Shown piece after piece: positions 61,198 to 64,000 of a stretch of 64,000 bases of DNA. The notes beneath the pieces are model-generated. The model was not told the DNA's origin. It did no database searches and saw nothing but the letters and a program-made list of their open reading frames with translations. The DNA is taken from contig JAQCEA010000010.1 in the NCBI GenBank assembly GCA_027620495.1, positions 1 through 64,000 of the forward strand. The letters run 5' to 3'. Origin of the DNA: Pseudomonadota bacterium. Lineage in GTDB: Bacteria; Pseudomonadota; Alphaproteobacteria; Puniceispirillales; Puniceispirillaceae. How positions within the stretch are numbered: position 1 is the first letter of the stretch; every line of letters starts with the position of its first letter. The position numbers and the translations under genes were made by a program.

Positions 61198-61925
61198 CCG
61201 TTTGATTTTTTCTTTGGCCCAAGCCGGGGATCAGCAAGATAGAGCGGGTGAAGCGGCGCTGTTTGCTGTTCTATGATTTGTTTATTTGCAAAGCGTGCCA
61301 CCATACTGGCACTTGGCATTTCATCAATATCTGGCAGTACGGCGGCGATGCCAGCCCCAGTGAGCGCATCAGCAACTGCCATGCGGTCTGTGCCAATGAC
61401 ACGTAGGCCTGATGCGGTTATTTCGGCATCAATCAGATGCGGCAATTGTTGAATAGATGCCTCGAAAATTGCCCCCATAGGCTGGGCGGTGGCGTCAAAT
61501 ATTTGCGCATAGAGCGGCCCGCGACGGGTATCAGCCAGCACCAAGCAGGGCGTTGTTGCCCCCGCCGCCGCATGGCTGGCGGCATGGGCCAAGGCCTGTA
61601 GGCCAGAGACCCCTACACCAGTTGCCTGATGGGCCATACAAAATCCCTTGGCCGCCGCCAAAACTACGCGAATACCGGTAAATGACCCGGGGCCACAGCC
61701 CGCCGCGATATGTGTCATCGCGTCAAACGTCATACCCGAATCCTTTACCGTTTCAATCGACAAAGGTACGATACCCACAGCATGACCATGCGCGGCCAGA
61801 TGCTGGCGCGCGGCGACCACCTCACCATTGACCATCACCGCAATCGATAGCTGGTTTGCGCTGGCCTCAATTGCCAGAATATGCGGGGTTACGGGCGGCA
61901 ATGTGGTGGCTGGTGGTTTTTTCAT
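61194..61925 (-). CDS. tsaB: tRNA threonylcarbamoyladenosine synthesis protein TsaB
   Basis: The 243-residue ASKHA-fold protein partners TsaD and TsaE in making t6A37 in tRNA. ILAIEASANQLSIAVMVNG at the N-terminus and AAGCGPGSFTGIRVVLAAAKGFCMA are diagnostic. It opens the long minus-strand run ending at pnp and is coupled to rimI. The basic C-terminus (GPKKKSNG) is unremarkable. Confidence 0.94.
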   Translation of the reverse strand: MKKPPATTLPPVTPHILAIEASANQLSIAVMVNGEVVAARQHLAAHGHAVGIVPLSIETVKDSGMTFDAMTHIAAGCGPGSFTGIRVVLAAAKGFCMAHQATGVGVSGLQALAHAASHAAAGATTPCLVLADTRRGPLYAQIFDATAQPMGAIFEASIQQLPHLIDAEITASGLRVIGTDRMAVADALTGAGIAAVLPDIDEMPSASMVARFANKQIIEQQTAPLHPLYLADPRLGPKKKSNG

Positions 61926-62125
61926 CTTGTCTCTTCACATAGAAGGCGGCATTATTGGACAGCATCCAGCAAGGTGCAACACCCGCCAAGACGGCAGATA
62001 TAGCAACATAACGACACCTTCAGGTTTGTTTATTATTTTGGAACATCTCCATGTTAATGCTGCACATTGCTCTACCACAGCTTCTTAGACGCATGAAACC
62101 CTGTATTTGCCAGAATGTCGCAAAG

Positions 62126-63127
62126 ATGAAACTGCTTTTCATGATAGCGGTGTATGGGGTGACCAGCGGCGCGGCCTTTGCCGCCGATTATGCCACCGTG
62201 CTGATGTATCACCGGTTTGGTGAAGATAAATATCCAAGCACAAATATCCGCATAGAACAGTTCGAGGCGCATCTCGATATGCTGTCCAGTGGCGATTATA
62301 CCGTCTGGCCGCTTGGCAAGATTATCGACCATTTGCAACAGGGTCTGAACCTGCCGGACAAAACTGTCGCCATCACCATTGATGATGCCTATCTATCGGT
62401 TTTTACCGAAGCCAGACCACGGCTGAAAGCCCGCAATTTTCCCTTTACTGTATTTGTTGCCACCCAGCCAGTTGATCGCAATCAACGAGGCTATATGAGT
62501 TGGGATCAAATCCGTATATTACAGGATGAAGGCGTGCAAATTGGCAGCCAAACCAAAACGCATCCGCATATGTATGAGATCAGCATAGCGGATGCCGAAG
62601 ATGAATTAAAAACCTCGAATGAACGGTTTCTAGAAGAGATTGGCCAGCGGCCAAAATTATTTGCCTACCCTTTTGGTGAATATAATTTAGATGTTATTGA
62701 ATTGGTGAAGCAGGCCGGGTTTGACGCGGCGTTTGGCCAAAATTCCGGCATTGCCCATGGCTATAACGGCTTTTTTGAATTGCCACGTTTTGCGATGAAT
62801 GAACAATATGGAACGATTGATCGATTGCAATTGGCGATTGACGGATTGCCGCTGAAAGTTGATCAGATTGTGCCGGAAGATGTTGTTTTGAATAAAGACA
62901 ACAACCCGCCAAATTACGGATTTACATTGGCACCAGATATTGCAAATGACAGGCAATTACGCTGTTTTAACAGCACCTATGGCAAGCTAGAGGTAAATAT
63001 TCTGGGGCCGCGTGCGGAAATACGCTTGCCCGGCCCGCTTGAGCAAGGCCGCGCACGGATCAATTGCACCATGCCCGGCGGTGATGGACGCTGGCGATGG
63101 TTTGGACGCCAGTTTTTAATTCCGTAA
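62126..63127 (+). CDS. Polysaccharide deacetylase-like exported protein
   Basis: From ATG 62126 the product is 333 residues with a signal peptide (KLLFMIAVYGVTSGAAFA). It carries the NodB-like fold: VLMYHRFGED, AITIDDAY (Asp pair about 86-87) and LFAYPFGEYN. The metal motif normally written H-[ST]-x-x-H reads GSQTKTHPH, so the first His is Gln (about Q142, codon at 62549-62551). A C-terminal part of about 110 residues lies beyond the deacetylase core. Earlier ATGs at 62051 and 62093 lack ribosome binding sites too. Enzyme activity is uncertain because of the altered ligand. Confidence 0.8.
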   Translation: MKLLFMIAVYGVTSGAAFAADYATVLMYHRFGEDKYPSTNIRIEQFEAHLDMLSSGDYTVWPLGKIIDHLQQGLNLPDKTVAITIDDAYLSVFTEARPRLKARNFPFTVFVATQPVDRNQRGYMSWDQIRILQDEGVQIGSQTKTHPHMYEISIADAEDELKTSNERFLEEIGQRPKLFAYPFGEYNLDVIELVKQAGFDAAFGQNSGIAHGYNGFFELPRFAMNEQYGTIDRLQLAIDGLPLKVDQIVPEDVVLNKDNNPPNYGFTLAPDIANDRQLRCFNSTYGKLEVNILGPRAEIRLPGPLEQGRARINCTMPGGDGRWRWFGRQFLIP

Positions 63128-63159
63128 ATATCAGGCGGCTATTTTCATCCGACAGGCTG

Positions 63160-64000
63160 TTAACCAAGCTTGGCTTCGGCATATTGATCAAAATCATTTG
63201 ATGTCATCACAGCCAGCAATTTTTTGACATAAGCCTGACCAATTTCAGCATAGCTATCAAGATATGTTGCCAAGCGGCTAGCTTTGACCTCTTCCGCCTG
63301 CGGCTTCAGTCGATAACGCGCTTCTCGAAACCGTTTGTAATTCTGATGCGTGTTTAAATTATGCATATAAGCCCGCACCGATTCCAACAAGCTGCCAAAG
63401 CTTCGTACCACCGCGCGGTCATTGCTAGCCGCCAACGGCCGCAAACCCGCCGATTCAGTCCATGCCCATTGGCCAAACAAGGCGTTTCCTTGGCGGGCAA
63501 ATCTTGATGTACCCCATCCTGATTCAACCGCGGCTTGGGCTAGGGCAAGGGCCACTGGGATGGTATCCACCCGGCGCAACAAACGTTCAGCCAATCCGAC
63601 ATCGTCAAAATCTTCTGAATCAATGCGGTACAGCACCGCCCATTGGACCAGCGTATCGCGGTCATTGGCTTGTACCGCTGCTTGTACCGCTTCACGGCGT
63701 TGTAACAATTCTTCATTTGCCGCCAAAATCAATGGCAACACGAGTTTGATAAAAGATTCTTTTTGTATGTCGCCAGTCATTTCAAAATGTTTTGCCGGAA
63801 TATGTCTGGCAAATTTTGACGGGACGGTCACTGCACTGGTTTGGTTTTGGCTGGGTTGGTTTTGGCTGGCTTGATTTTGGCTGGTTTGGGCCGGGCTGGT
63901 TTGGTCTGGCTCTGGTGCCTGTTGTGTCGCCCGATCAGCCGCCAAATTATCTTCAACCTTTGGCACCATGCCGAGGCTCGCAACAGATGTTGATGTGTCT
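63160..64000 (-). CDS. Bax-like glucosaminidase, partial at right edge
   Basis: The 3' part of a gene continues beyond the window; the frame is open to the last base with no stop. The C-terminal half has the Bax/mannosyl-glycoprotein endo-beta-N-acetylglucosaminidase-like domain. Blocks seen are LALAQAAVESGWGTSRFARQGNALFGQW and YMHNLNTHQNYKRFREAR, with the catalytic-type Glu in VESGWG. A Gln/Ser/Asn-rich linker made of QNQ repeats precedes it, so the protein is probably exported and acts on peptidoglycan. Confidence 0.85.
   Translation of the reverse strand, partial: DTSTSVASLGMVPKVEDNLAADRATQQAPEPDQTSPAQTSQNQASQNQPSQNQTSAVTVPSKFARHIPAKHFEMTGDIQKESFIKLVLPLILAANEELLQRREAVQAAVQANDRDTLVQWAVLYRIDSEDFDDVGLAERLLRRVDTIPVALALAQAAVESGWGTSRFARQGNALFGQWAWTESAGLRPLAASNDRAVVRSFGSLLESVRAYMHNLNTHQNYKRFREARYRLKPQAEEVKASRLATYLDSYAEIGQAYVKKLLAVMTSNDFDQYAEAKLG
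63842..63901. repeat. Degenerate 15-bp repeat encoding a QNQxS linker
   Basis: Four 15-bp units of the type TGGTTTTGGCTGGNT (63842, 63857, 63872, 63887) lie in frame in the Bax-like gene. They encode SQNQ-type linker units before the enzyme domain. The first two copies differ by one base, while later copies diverge. Confidence 0.75.

Overview
The window is a chromosomal segment of an alphaproteobacterium. The evidence is a RegB/RegA redox two-component pair, an Irr-type Fur-family iron regulator beside fabA-fabB-fabI, a fused coaBC next to dut, and core genes that all look alphaproteobacterial. A marine SAR116-like (Puniceispirillum-type) lineage fits the moderate base composition and gene set, but that placement is inference. 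I see no insertion sequence, prophage, plasmid gene, CRISPR array or integron. The segment is mostly core genome, with a more accessory first 18 kb.

Region 1 (1-18 kb) is mixed. It holds a BesD/HalD-like oxygenase whose distal iron ligand reads as Gln, a secreted dienelactone-hydrolase-like protein, and an unrecognised protein with an internal duplication. A cupin, tRNA-Ser(CGA), a short RsmJ, YajQ and a persulfide-dioxygenase-like metallo-hydrolase follow. Next are cysQ, preceded by a 15-bp tandem repeat, an unreported 52-codon small gene, an MFS transporter, an acyl-CoA ligase, a TauE/SafE exporter and a Pal-like lipoprotein. The region ends with a Rossmann/SAF oxidoreductase, a GlcG-like protein and a malonyl-CoA synthetase/decarboxylase pair.

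Region 2 (17.8-29.9 kb, minus strand) runs mutM, a small exported protein, rpsT, dnaA, dnaN, recF, gyrB, regB, regA, a DUF1737 protein and metZ. The replication-initiation cluster therefore reads almost directly into the redox-sensing pair. dnaA starts at GTG and overlaps, by GTGA, an 18-codon leader ORF with a strong ribosome binding site.

Region 3 (30-36 kb, plus strand) is a compact ubiE-ubiB-coaBC-dut-moeB/thiF run. CoaBC carries an extra N-terminal helix-turn-helix-like domain. A 2-hydroxyacid dehydrogenase and an exported SH3 protein follow.

Region 4 (36.7-43.4 kb) is iron, peroxide and lipid metabolism: irr then katG on the minus strand, with a near-consensus Irr box just upstream of a candidate katG promoter; divergent fabA-fabB-fabI; then galE.

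Region 5 (43.5-62 kb, minus strand) is the expression and RNA block. It reads tsaB-rimI-miaB-phoH-ybeY-corC-lnt-metK-trmB, then rimP-nusA-ylxR-infB-rbfA-truB-rpsO-pnp, with hairpin terminators after trmB and pnp. The right edge has a polysaccharide-deacetylase-like protein and a Bax-like glucosaminidase cut by the window end.

No single new system is obvious. The best leads are the dnaA leader ORF, the HTH-CoaBC fusion, the irr/katG operator and several altered catalytic motifs.
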